From: a bacterium BMS3Bbin02
GTDB lineage: Bacteria > Actinomycetota > Acidimicrobiia > Spongiisociales > UBA5794
DNA length: 13,078 nt
NCBI GenBank assembly: GCA_002898115.1
Contig: BDTL01000052.1
Span: forward strand, 1 to 13,078
Direction: 5' to 3'
The notes under the pieces are model-generated. The model was not told the DNA's origin. It saw nothing but the letters and a program-made list of their open reading frames with translations, and did no database searches. The position numbers and the translations under genes were made by a program. Below are positions 7,164 through 13,078 of the stretch, in pieces; position 1 is the first letter of the stretch; each line of letters begins with the position of its first letter.

Positions 7164-7814
7164 GTGATCAGGATCCTTGCCGTCGCCGATGAGGTCGACC
7201 AGTCCCTGTGCGGGCCACGGTTGAAGGAGTTGCGTCCAGACCTCATCCTGGGTTGCGGAGATCTGCCGTTTGCATACCTCGAGCATCTGCGGACGGAGGC
7301 CGAGGTGCCGCTGTTGTACATCCACGGCAATCACGACCCGTCACCCTTTCGTACGAACATCTCGGCGTATCTACCCGCGGAATACTCTGCTCAGTCACCC
7401 CCACATGTTGTCGGCTGTATCAACTTGGAGAATCGGTGGGATGACGAGTGCGGATTGCGCGTCGCAGGGCTTGGCGGCTCGATTCGCTACAACGATGGCG
7501 CCAACCAATACACTCAGGCCGAGATGCGGGGCCGCGTGCGCAGACTGACCCGCCGGACTCGGATCCGCCGCTGGAGAGACGGGAGATCCGTGGACGTGGT
7601 GATCGCCCATTCACCTCCGCTGGATTGCGGCGACGGAGACGATGGGCCCCACCGCGGCTTCTCCGCTTTCCACCGACTGATCGAGCAACTCGAGCCGCGG
7701 CTCATGCTGCACGGTCATATCCACCCGCATGGAAAGTCGCGGCCAGACCGGACCATCGGCCGCACCCACATTGTGAACGTGATTCCACACCGTCTCTTGG
7801 AGATCGAGCCATGA
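7164..7814 (+). CDS. Calcineurin-like metallophosphoesterase
   Basis: A 216-residue soluble phosphoesterase of the calcineurin-like superfamily. The blocks read ADEVD (8-12, where the classic first motif D-x-H has Asp instead of His), GDLP (32-35), GNHD (55-58), AHSPP (148-152) and HGHIH (183-187), so nearly the full dinuclear metal site is present. GLGGSIRYNDG (102-112) is a further well-ordered segment. The likely start is the GTG at 7164, 34 bases after the IMPase-like gene, where the protein begins at its first beta strand; the Shine-Dalgarno (AGGGA near 7150) is weak. It overlaps the ParB-like gene by four bases (ATGA), so the two products are probably made together. Its substrate cannot be deduced. 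A phosphodiester or phosphomonoester linked to the same phospho-inositol pathway is a reasonable guess; cyclic nucleotides or nucleic acids are not excluded. Confidence 0.85.
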   Translation: MIRILAVADEVDQSLCGPRLKELRPDLILGCGDLPFAYLEHLRTEAEVPLLYIHGNHDPSPFRTNISAYLPAEYSAQSPPHVVGCINLENRWDDECGLRVAGLGGSIRYNDGANQYTQAEMRGRVRRLTRRTRIRRWRDGRSVDVVIAHSPPLDCGDGDDGPHRGFSAFHRLIEQLEPRLMLHGHIHPHGKSRPDRTIGRTHIVNVIPHRLLEIEP

Positions 7815-8677
7815 CCTACTCATCCTCGTTTACCAAGGCTCACCGCAAGGAGATCTACCGCCGTCTGGCGAGGGTCGTACGCGGTTCAGCTCCCACGCCT
7901 CTGCCGTCGTTCACCGACATGCGCATCCGGCTTCAGCTATTCCAGCAGTCGTACGGCGGCCTGCAGACGATTGAGGTAGCCGACATCGTCGGAACGGTCG
8001 ATCGGTCCGATGACTTCGACCGAGACTTCCTGCCTCGATCACCTCAGACCAGAGAACGCTGGGAGCGCTTGGAGCGAGCGTTCCCTTCGCTGGCATTCCC
8101 CCCAATCTCGGTGTACCGGGTCAATGACGTCTATTTCGTGATCGACGGGAATCATAGAGTCGCCCTTGCTAAACAGAAGGGAGCCGAGTTCATCGACGCT
8201 GAAGTCACCGAGATCCACACCGACATCGAGATCAACGAAGACATCGATTTCGAAAAGATCATCTACCTCGAACAAGCGAGGCACTTCATGCAGCAGAGCG
8301 GTCTGGAGAGGTCGAGGCCCATGGCGCGCATCGATTTCAGTCGCCCTCAAGGATTCGCAGAATTGCTCGATGTCGTCAAGGCGCACGGGTATGACCTGAT
8401 GATCGAGCAGGACAAGGTGATGCAGCCACACGAGATCGCAGCGGACTGGTACGACCGGGTCTACCTGCCGGCTGTCGAGTCGATCCGATGGGAGGAGCTG
8501 CTCAAACTCGAAACCGGTTCGACTGAAGGCGATCTCTTCCTGTGGGTGCTTCAACGTCGCCGGGAGCACGATCCCCAGCAAGGAGAGCAATCTCTCGAGG
8601 ATGCGGCGCACAACGCGGCATTAGATCAGGAACGACGCATCAGGGTCAGGGCCCTACGCGCCCTCGGTCGCGGGTGA
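7811..8677 (+). CDS. ParB/Srx-fold protein with a conserved C-terminal module, function unknown
   Basis: A 288-residue protein with a ParB/sulfiredoxin-type core: PPISVYRVNDVYFVIDGNHR (residues 97-116) then VALAKQKGAEFIDAEV. The DGNHR box (112-116) corresponds to the nucleotide-handling loop of the fold. Before it lies a basic helical region (RRLARVVRG), after it an acidic stretch around 138-150, and the C-terminal part WYDRVYLPAVESIRWEELL plus STEGDLFLWVLQRRR resembles a module seen in other uncharacterised ParB-like proteins. There is no ParB helix-turn-helix or CTPase partner, so chromosome partition is unlikely. The ATG at 7811 overlaps the metallophosphoesterase stop and has GGAG at 7799-7802. 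The same fold includes sulfiredoxin and the archaeal free-serine kinase SerK, so a small-molecule kinase or phosphotransfer role in this operon is conceivable (inference). It is the last gene of the operon and converges on the second LacI gene; no clear hairpin terminator is visible in the 66-base gap. Confidence 0.8.
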   Translation: MTYSSSFTKAHRKEIYRRLARVVRGSAPTPLPSFTDMRIRLQLFQQSYGGLQTIEVADIVGTVDRSDDFDRDFLPRSPQTRERWERLERAFPSLAFPPISVYRVNDVYFVIDGNHRVALAKQKGAEFIDAEVTEIHTDIEINEDIDFEKIIYLEQARHFMQQSGLERSRPMARIDFSRPQGFAELLDVVKAHGYDLMIEQDKVMQPHEIAADWYDRVYLPAVESIRWEELLKLETGSTEGDLFLWVLQRRREHDPQQGEQSLEDAAHNAALDQERRIRVRALRALGRG

Positions 8678-8743
8678 AGACCGCGAATCGATTGGGAACA
8701 TCGCCATAGCTGCCGTCCCCGCCGGTTGCATCGATCATGCCAA

Positions 8744-9763
8744 TCAGGACGATCCGCGGATCAGTAACTCAGGCTGCCACAACCGACTTTCGCCTTCAGG
8801 CGGTGAGCCATCTTTCACGCGGGAAAGAAGGGCCCTAAACGCCGCGTCGGCCATACCTATGCTGTCCTGAACGATCGTCGTCAGCGGGGGATTCGCGATC
8901 GCACCGAAGGTGATGCCGTCGTATCCCACGACGGCGACGTCCTGAGGCACGCGCAACCCCAGATCGTCACAGGCCAGGAGAGCACCCATCGCCATCGTGT
9001 CATTGAAGCCCACCACTGCGTCGAGGTCGGGGTGATTCTGGAGGAGTGTCGTGGCTGCTCTCCGACCGTGGCTGATCTTCGGGCGCTCGGCTTCCACGGG
9101 CGCGCTCGCGACGGTGGTGTGGTGGGCGATAGCCCGATGCAACGCTACGTAGCGCCCGTGAACGACCTCGGGGAACATCTCGTTCATGAGAATGCCGATC
9201 CGTTTCCTACCCCTATCGACCAGATGACCAACAACCAGGTCTGCGGCGGCCGTTTCGTCCATTGCGATGGACACCACATTCGGGATCTGGCACTCCCTGC
9301 CGATCACAACAACAGGGCACCCACTGGTCGCCGCGAACTGCTCAATGTCAGAATCCTGCAAGAAGGAAGGAAAAAGAGCGACGCCATCAACGCCGAGGGT
9401 GAGAAGTGTCTCGAGTGTTCCCATCCCGCGCTCATCGTCGATGTCGAGCTCGGTAACCACGAGGTAATAGCCATGCTCCCGAGCGGCAGCTTGCATACCC
9501 GAACAGGTATCGCCGAAATGCAGATCCTGCATGTCAATGGCGGCGAAACCGAAAGTGAGAGAGGTGCGGGTAACGAGAGCTCTTGCCATCCGGTTCGGGC
9601 GGTATCCAAGTTTCTCGATGGCTTCCTTCACTCGTAGGCGAGTTGCAGGCGCCACTCTTGGATGGTCAGCCAGAACTCGAGAAACGGTCTGACGCGAGAC
9701 GTCGGCCACGTCTGCCACGTCGACGATCGTGGGCCTCTCGATCCCGCTTGGCCTCCTTTTCAT
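8744..9763 (-). CDS. Second LacI-family transcriptional repressor
   Basis: A 339-residue LacI/GalR-type regulator. The helix-turn-helix reads PTIVDVADVADVSRQTVSRV (11-30), the hinge LGYRPNRMARALV, and the ligand-binding domain has LTFGFAAIDMQDLHFGDTCSG, GVDGVALFPS, CPVVVIGRE, DAVVGFNDTMAMGALLA and DVAVVGYDG. The ATG at 9763 follows GGGGA with about seven bases of spacing and gives the usual length. It is transcribed away from the phosphodiesterase genes and toward the end of the iol operon. The palindrome at 9814-9825 lies just upstream, between a minus-strand -10 box and the rightward promoter, so it probably represses its own gene and the divergent group. The SRQTVSRV recognition helix is typical of regulators that read GAACGTTC-type centres, as this palindrome has. 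The effector is unknown. Confidence 0.92.
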   Translation of the reverse strand: MKRRPSGIERPTIVDVADVADVSRQTVSRVLADHPRVAPATRLRVKEAIEKLGYRPNRMARALVTRTSLTFGFAAIDMQDLHFGDTCSGMQAAAREHGYYLVVTELDIDDERGMGTLETLLTLGVDGVALFPSFLQDSDIEQFAATSGCPVVVIGRECQIPNVVSIAMDETAAADLVVGHLVDRGRKRIGILMNEMFPEVVHGRYVALHRAIAHHTTVASAPVEAERPKISHGRRAATTLLQNHPDLDAVVGFNDTMAMGALLACDDLGLRVPQDVAVVGYDGITFGAIANPPLTTIVQDSIGMADAAFRALLSRVKDGSPPEGESRLWQPELLIRGSS

Positions 9764-9808
9764 CGATTGATCCCCGTTCGTTCGTCGTCGGTGGCTACAG
9801 TGGTTGGC

Positions 9809-9814
9809 ATTATG
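9809..9814 (-). promoter_or_regulatory. Candidate -10 box for the second LacI gene
   Basis: CATAAT on the minus strand matches five of six consensus bases, abuts the palindromic operator and lies about 45 bases before the ATG at 9763. No convincing -35 box is visible at the right distance, so the site would need an activator-like context or an atypical -35. Confidence 0.4.
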
Positions 9815-9825
9815 TGAACGTTCAC
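9814..9825. promoter_or_regulatory. 12-bp palindromic operator upstream of the second LacI gene
   Basis: GTGAACGTTCAC is a perfect inverted repeat with a central CG. It has the same 8-base core, GAACGTTC, as the operator at 1610-1627 but different flanks (GT/AC against GGTTG/CAACC). Its place between divergent genes and next to a LacI gene makes autoregulation and control of the rightward group the likely role. Confidence 0.68.
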
Positions 9826-10015
9826 TCTAGGGTATCGTCGGACTTGCCGGACAGATGGAGAATAGCGGGTGACAACATCCTTGGATCTCGTGGTCAATAC
9901 GACGAAGGCCCGGCTCTTCGTTCAGGTCGACAAGACGTCCCTGCGGTGGTCATGAGCAACACGCCTTGCCACGATTCCGGGGGCCTGCAAAGCGGAAACA
10001 CCTGCTAGGTCACGC

Positions 10016-10789
10016 ATGCCGTACGAGACACCTCCCTGGACACAGGTCATTGCCCATCGGGGCAACTCAGGACCGAAACCAGAAAACACCCTGGCCGCTA
10101 TCGAGAGTGCAATCGGCCTTCGCGTCGACATGGTTGAAATCGACATACGGTTGACCAAGGACGGCGTCCCGATCCTCATGCACAACGATCGGGTCGACGG
10201 CACAACGTCGGGCACCGGGCTAGTGACAGACTTCACGTGGGATGAGCTCAAGACGCTCGACGCCGGCAGTTGGTATGGCAGGGAGTTTGCCGATGAGCCC
10301 GTGCGCGCTCTCGATGAAGTACTCGATCTGACCCGCGGCCGGGTCGCGTTGAATCTCGACATCAAGGTGCCTGAAGCCGCCGAGCCGACTGTCATCGCCG
10401 TGATCAAGGCAGGCGTGTCAGCAAGCGTTGTCATCAGCGGTTGCACACCGAAGTGTGTGCGAACCGTAGGGGATACGACGAACGGCATTGCCACGCTCCT
10501 CAATCTGGACGAATTGCAGCTGAGGATCGACCCCACCGAGGCTCATGCGATCACGCGCCGTAGCATCGACCTCGCAGTTGAGCTGGGAGCAGTGGCAATC
10601 AACGTGCCCCACCCATTGGTCGATGCCGGCCTGGTGGAGCAGGCACGGGGCGCGGGAATCGGTGTCTGGACGTTCACGATCGACGATGAATCGCGGTTTG
10701 TCGACCTGATGGACATGGGCGTCGCCTCGCTCACGACCAACTGGCCCGAACGCATGCTGCCCCTCGCAAGGGAAGGGATCTCGCGATGA
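10016..10789 (+). CDS. Glycerophosphodiester phosphodiesterase (GDPD family)
   Basis: A 257-residue cytosolic GDPD-family TIM barrel, expected to hydrolyse glycerophosphodiesters such as glycerophosphoinositol to glycerol 3-phosphate plus the free alcohol. Active-site elements are in order: IAHRG (His14, Arg15), KPENTLAAIE (Glu23), VEIDIRLTKDG (Glu41, Asp43), LMHND (His56) and LNLDIK (Lys117). The C-terminal GIGVWTFTIDDESRF and GVASLTTNWPERM match the closing strands of the family. There is no signal peptide, so the substrate must be imported or made inside the cell. The ATG at 10016 starts the protein just ahead of the first strand; its Shine-Dalgarno is poor. It is the first recognisable gene downstream of the divergent promoter at 9804-9833. 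Headgroup specificity cannot be read; inositol is suggested only by the nearby iol genes. Confidence 0.9.
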   Translation: MPYETPPWTQVIAHRGNSGPKPENTLAAIESAIGLRVDMVEIDIRLTKDGVPILMHNDRVDGTTSGTGLVTDFTWDELKTLDAGSWYGREFADEPVRALDEVLDLTRGRVALNLDIKVPEAAEPTVIAVIKAGVSASVVISGCTPKCVRTVGDTTNGIATLLNLDELQLRIDPTEAHAITRRSIDLAVELGAVAINVPHPLVDAGLVEQARGAGIGVWTFTIDDESRFVDLMDMGVASLTTNWPERMLPLAREGISR

Positions 10790-10980
10790 TGGAGCTCAGC
10801 CTCTATCCACCGAGTAAACTGTCTCCTCGCCCGGACGGCCAGTCGTTGCGCAGTGTTTTGTCTTCTTTGGTCGTTTTCCCATCTGGTGGTCGGGTGAGCA
10901 CGGAGGAATCACGCATTGGAGCAGGTCCGCCGGATGATGCGCCTCCGGGAATCGGTGGATCAAAGCTAGGCCACTCATGA
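10786..10980 (+). CDS. Possible 64-codon small ORF between GDPD and HAD-barrel genes
   Basis: An open frame whose ATG overlaps the GDPD stop (ATGA) and whose stop overlaps the ATG of the next gene (ATGA), so translation could run through all three. The predicted peptide is proline-, serine- and glycine-rich, with no recognised domain, signal peptide or membrane segment. The stretch 10850-10890 is unusually T-rich for this genome, which argues against a conserved protein and rather for a spacer or a decayed gene. I do not recognise it; without it this would be a 187-base gap in an otherwise tight operon. Confidence 0.3.
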   Translation: MMELSLYPPSKLSPRPDGQSLRSVLSSLVVFPSGGRVSTEESRIGAGPPDDAPPGIGGSKLGHS

Positions 10981-12452
10981 GTTGGATGAAGGCTCTCGCC
11001 GAGGCCTACCACAGTGCATGCGAACGCTATCCCGACAAGAAGCTGATGCTCGTGTCCGATATCGACGGCACCATCATCGACATGCAATACCTGGTGATGT
11101 CGGTTCTCCAGGCGTATGACCAGGCGCACGGCACGGGGTATTTCACACGCATGGTGCCCTCCGACGTAGATGTACACGAAAACAACGTCGAGCAACTGCT
11201 CGAAAGGCTGGCAATCCCGGCTGCGGAACGTCAGACCGTGATGGATTGGTATCTGGATCAACGCTGGCGAGAGGACACGATTCTGAACGCCCACCACCCG
11301 TTTCCAGGCGTTCTACCGGTAATCCGATGGTTCCAGCTGCAACCAAACACAACCGTCGGCTTGCTCACGGGCAGGCCGGAGTCGCTCCGAAAGGCGACTC
11401 TCCGCTCGTTGAACCGTATCGGCAAAGTCCACCGGGTGATCTTCGACAACGACGTGCTGATGATGAACCCCGGGGAGTGGGGGCAGGATATCGAGAAGGC
11501 CAAGGCCGCCGGATTGAAGCAGTTCCGCGAGATGGGATACCACGTCTTTGCCGTGATCGACAACGAGCCGCACGTACTCGAAGTGCTGGCCCACGAAGCG
11601 GATGAGACAGAGCTGCTCCTTCTCCATGCGGACACGATTTCCGAGTCGCACCGCTCATCTATGCCACGCGGTGTGATCGAGGGCAGGGACTATGCGCTGA
11701 CGGAACTGGTACCCGGCGAAAAGGCGCTCCCCCGGCAGGTCCAGCTCGTGTGGCATGGGGTCAACGATCCGGCCAACCTGCGACAGTTCATCGCATCGGA
11801 AGTGTTCTGGGCCGAGATCGATGTACGCCATGACCCGTCGGGTGAGCTCATCCTCCGTCACGACTCGTTCGAGACGACGCCCGCCCTACCGAACGAGGAA
11901 TGGCTGATCTACGACAAGGCCATGGCCAAGCTGGCAAACAGCGGCAGTGGGATCAAGCTCGACATCAAGGATGGAGTCGAGGTGCTCGATCGAGTCTTGA
12001 AGTCCGTTGCCGCCCTGCAACTGCCTGATGACCGCCTGTGGTTCAATGGCGAAATCGAGAGCATCGGAGAAGAGGAATTCCACAAGATTCGGGCCGCCCA
12101 CCCCGCAGCGATCGTGCAGTGCCCGATTGGATGGCTGAATCCACTCCTCAAGGCAGCACCCGACGAAGCACGCCGGATACTCGAGATGCTGGCCAATTGG
12201 GGTATCAGTCGCTTCTCGGTGAACTGGGAAGACGCCAATGAACGGACAATGTTCGAGAAGCTGGCGGGTTGGGGCTATGAAGTCAACTTCTACGGGGTCC
12301 TCGACCTGGAGGGCTTCTTGAACGCTGTCGTGCTGTTGCCCCGCTCTGTTACCTCTGATTTCAACTTTCCGCAATGGAGTTACTACGGACAGGGCGCGGG
12401 CAAGAGCGGACGGCGGTTGACCTATCACCTATCCGAGCGAGACGATGACTGA
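10977..12452 (+). CDS. HAD-superfamily phosphatase fused to a FAM151/GDPD-like barrel
   Basis: A 491-residue two-domain protein. Residues about 20-220 form a HAD hydrolase: SDIDGT (27-32, nucleophile and acid Asp), LLTGRPES (Thr131), a lysine-bearing segment near 174-181 and FAVIDNEP (Asp195), with a helical cap around 35-105. Residues about 254-485 resemble the FAM151/DUF2181 branch of the GDPD/PLC-like barrels: QLVWHGVND (His260), WAEIDVRHD (Glu280, Asp282), LILRHDSFE (His295) and GIKLDIKDG (327-333), followed by LWFNGEI and FSVNWED. The family's metal-binding pattern of His plus E-x-D thus seems retained. No signal peptide or membrane segment is seen. The ATG at 10977 has only a weak ribosome site. 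A phosphodiesterase joined to a phosphomonoesterase could in principle strip both bonds of a phosphodiester. HAD assignment is firm; the FAM151 label rests on motif resemblance. Confidence 0.72.
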   Translation: MSWMKALAEAYHSACERYPDKKLMLVSDIDGTIIDMQYLVMSVLQAYDQAHGTGYFTRMVPSDVDVHENNVEQLLERLAIPAAERQTVMDWYLDQRWREDTILNAHHPFPGVLPVIRWFQLQPNTTVGLLTGRPESLRKATLRSLNRIGKVHRVIFDNDVLMMNPGEWGQDIEKAKAAGLKQFREMGYHVFAVIDNEPHVLEVLAHEADETELLLLHADTISESHRSSMPRGVIEGRDYALTELVPGEKALPRQVQLVWHGVNDPANLRQFIASEVFWAEIDVRHDPSGELILRHDSFETTPALPNEEWLIYDKAMAKLANSGSGIKLDIKDGVEVLDRVLKSVAALQLPDDRLWFNGEIESIGEEEFHKIRAAHPAAIVQCPIGWLNPLLKAAPDEARRILEMLANWGISRFSVNWEDANERTMFEKLAGWGYEVNFYGVLDLEGFLNAVVLLPRSVTSDFNFPQWSYYGQGAGKSGRRLTYHLSERDDD

Positions 12453-12458
12453 TCACAA

Positions 12459-13078
12459 GTGAGCGCGCGGCGCACCCGGAGCATCGGGTGGGTTCTCGTG
12501 ATGCTGTCGGTGGCAAGCGCTTGCGCATCCGCGGATTCGGAGTATGAGGTTGTCCTTGATGGACTGAACGAACCCCGGGGCCTATGGGCCTATCCCATGC
12601 CACCCTGTGCGCGGCCGAAGCGGGCCGGCTGGCTGAGGGTCAGGTGGTGAGAGAAGGCCCCACGTCGAATCCGGCCCACACGGGGTCCGTCAGTTGTGTG
12701 GACATCGCTGGAGTCCGCGACCGAATCATCGACCAGCTACCCCACGTCTTCTACAACGTCACCGGGGTCACGACCGGTCCCGCCGATGTGGCCGAGATGG
12801 ACGGAGACCTCTATCTGCTCACGGGCGAGGACCGGGGGCGCCTGTCCCACAGTCTCCTCAGGATCACCGACCCCACAACCCCGCCAGAGGTCGTGGCCGA
12901 CTTCCTGGTCTATGTGACATCGTTCAGCCAACTGCTTCACGCGACGGGAGATGGCGCAGTTCTGCGACTCTACCCCGACGGCTCCTTCGCAGTGGCGGCC
13001 GACAACCTGACCGCCCCCATCGACCTGGCGTTTGTCACGGTCGGGCGTTTGTACGTGCTCGCGTTCATCGACGGCACA
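12459..13078 (+). CDS. ScyD/ScyE-like exported beta-propeller protein, frameshifted and cut off by the window edge
   Basis: The GTG at 12459 lies six bases after the preceding stop. The N terminus is a secretion signal: basic SARRTRS, a hydrophobic core (IGWVLVMLSVASA) and a cysteine at a near-lipobox position (ASAC), so the product is probably a lipoprotein or a cleaved secreted protein. VVLDGLNEPRGL is the typical opening of ScyD/ScyE or NHL-like propellers. The direct frame stops at 12650, but the next frame carries on with LCAAEAGRLAEGQV, GVTTGPADVAEMDGDLYLLTGEDRG, SLLRITDP and GAVLRLYPDGS to the window end. Adding one base between 12596 and 12597 turns the junction into YPDATLCAAEAGR, the expected PDGTL-type turn. 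Function of such proteins is poorly known; surface or periplasmic binding is the usual guess. Whether it belongs functionally with the phosphodiesterases is unclear. Confidence 0.6.

Larger units (their letters stand above)
9804..9833 (+). promoter_or_regulatory. Candidate rightward promoter for the phosphodiesterase group
   Basis: TTGGCA (9804-9809) is followed after 18 bases by TAGGGT (9828-9833), with the palindromic operator inside the spacer. The -10 box is weak (three of six), so this call rests mainly on spacing and on the operator position. The resulting leader to the ATG at 10016 would be about 175 bases. Confidence 0.4.

Noticed and set aside
7448..7810. N-terminal extension of the ParB-like protein
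   Set aside because: It overlaps the metallophosphoesterase motifs GH-I-H and AHSPP in another frame; the ATG at 7811 has GGAG and the typical ATGA overlap.
8101..8200. Chromosome-partition ParB or a toxin-type nuclease
   Set aside because: There is no ParA partner, no HTH domain and no parS-like repeat nearby, and the gene is co-translated with a metabolic phosphoesterase.
8039..8611. 190-codon minus-strand open frame
   Set aside because: It is antisense to the ParB/Srx-fold gene and mirrors its acidic codons (long runs of D, E, L and V without motifs).
8678..8743. Rho-independent terminator between the convergent genes
   Set aside because: Only a four-base GCAT/ATGC stem is visible and there is no T run, so no terminator is called.
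9032..9637. 201-codon plus-strand open frame
   Set aside because: It is antisense to the second LacI gene, whose HTH and sensor-domain motifs are unmistakable.
10803..11297. 164-codon minus-strand open frame across the HAD gene start
   Set aside because: It is antisense to the clear DIDGT-containing HAD domain, has no recognisable motif and no ribosome site.

Overview
The window is GC-rich and densely coded, with GTG starts, 4-base ATGA overlaps and GA-rich Shine-Dalgarno sites. Gene content and protein style (IolE/IolG/IolD/MmsA, two LacI regulators, a ScyD-like exported protein) suggest an actinobacterium, possibly from an uncultured lineage. That placement is inference. No rRNA, tRNA, CRISPR array, IS element or attachment site was seen.

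Left part (1-5153), myo-inositol catabolism. A leftward pair, iolG then iolE (cut by the window edge and carrying a frameshift), diverges from a rightward operon opening with iolD. The shared 128-bp intergenic region holds two overlapping sigma70-type promoters and an 18-bp perfect palindrome placed to control both. The third and fourth items of the rightward operon are a LacI-family regulator, the obvious reader of that palindrome, and a ruined mmsA that has lost about 1 kb of its core and also has a frameshift.

Middle part (5183-8677), same operon. A transaldolase-family enzyme, an inositol-monophosphatase-family enzyme, a calcineurin-like metallophosphoesterase and a ParB/Srx-fold protein follow with small gaps or overlaps. 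They are not part of the textbook Iol pathway and make the operon unusual.

Right part (8744-13078). A second LacI regulator points left toward the end of the first operon. Its promoter region holds a second palindrome with the same GAACGTTC core and a divergent promoter for a rightward group: a glycerophosphodiester phosphodiesterase, a doubtful 64-codon ORF, a HAD phosphatase joined to a FAM151/GDPD-like barrel, and an exported ScyD/ScyE-like beta-propeller with a frameshift that runs off the window.

How it may fit together (inference): phosphodiesterases and phosphatases release inositol from glycerophosphoinositol or inositol phosphates, IolG/IolE/IolD open the ring, and two related repressors coordinate the halves. 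The window contains no transporter, IolB, IolC or IolJ. Three separate single-base losses (near 80, 4917 and 12596) look alike, so either residual sequencing error or real gene decay must be considered before any gene is called dead.
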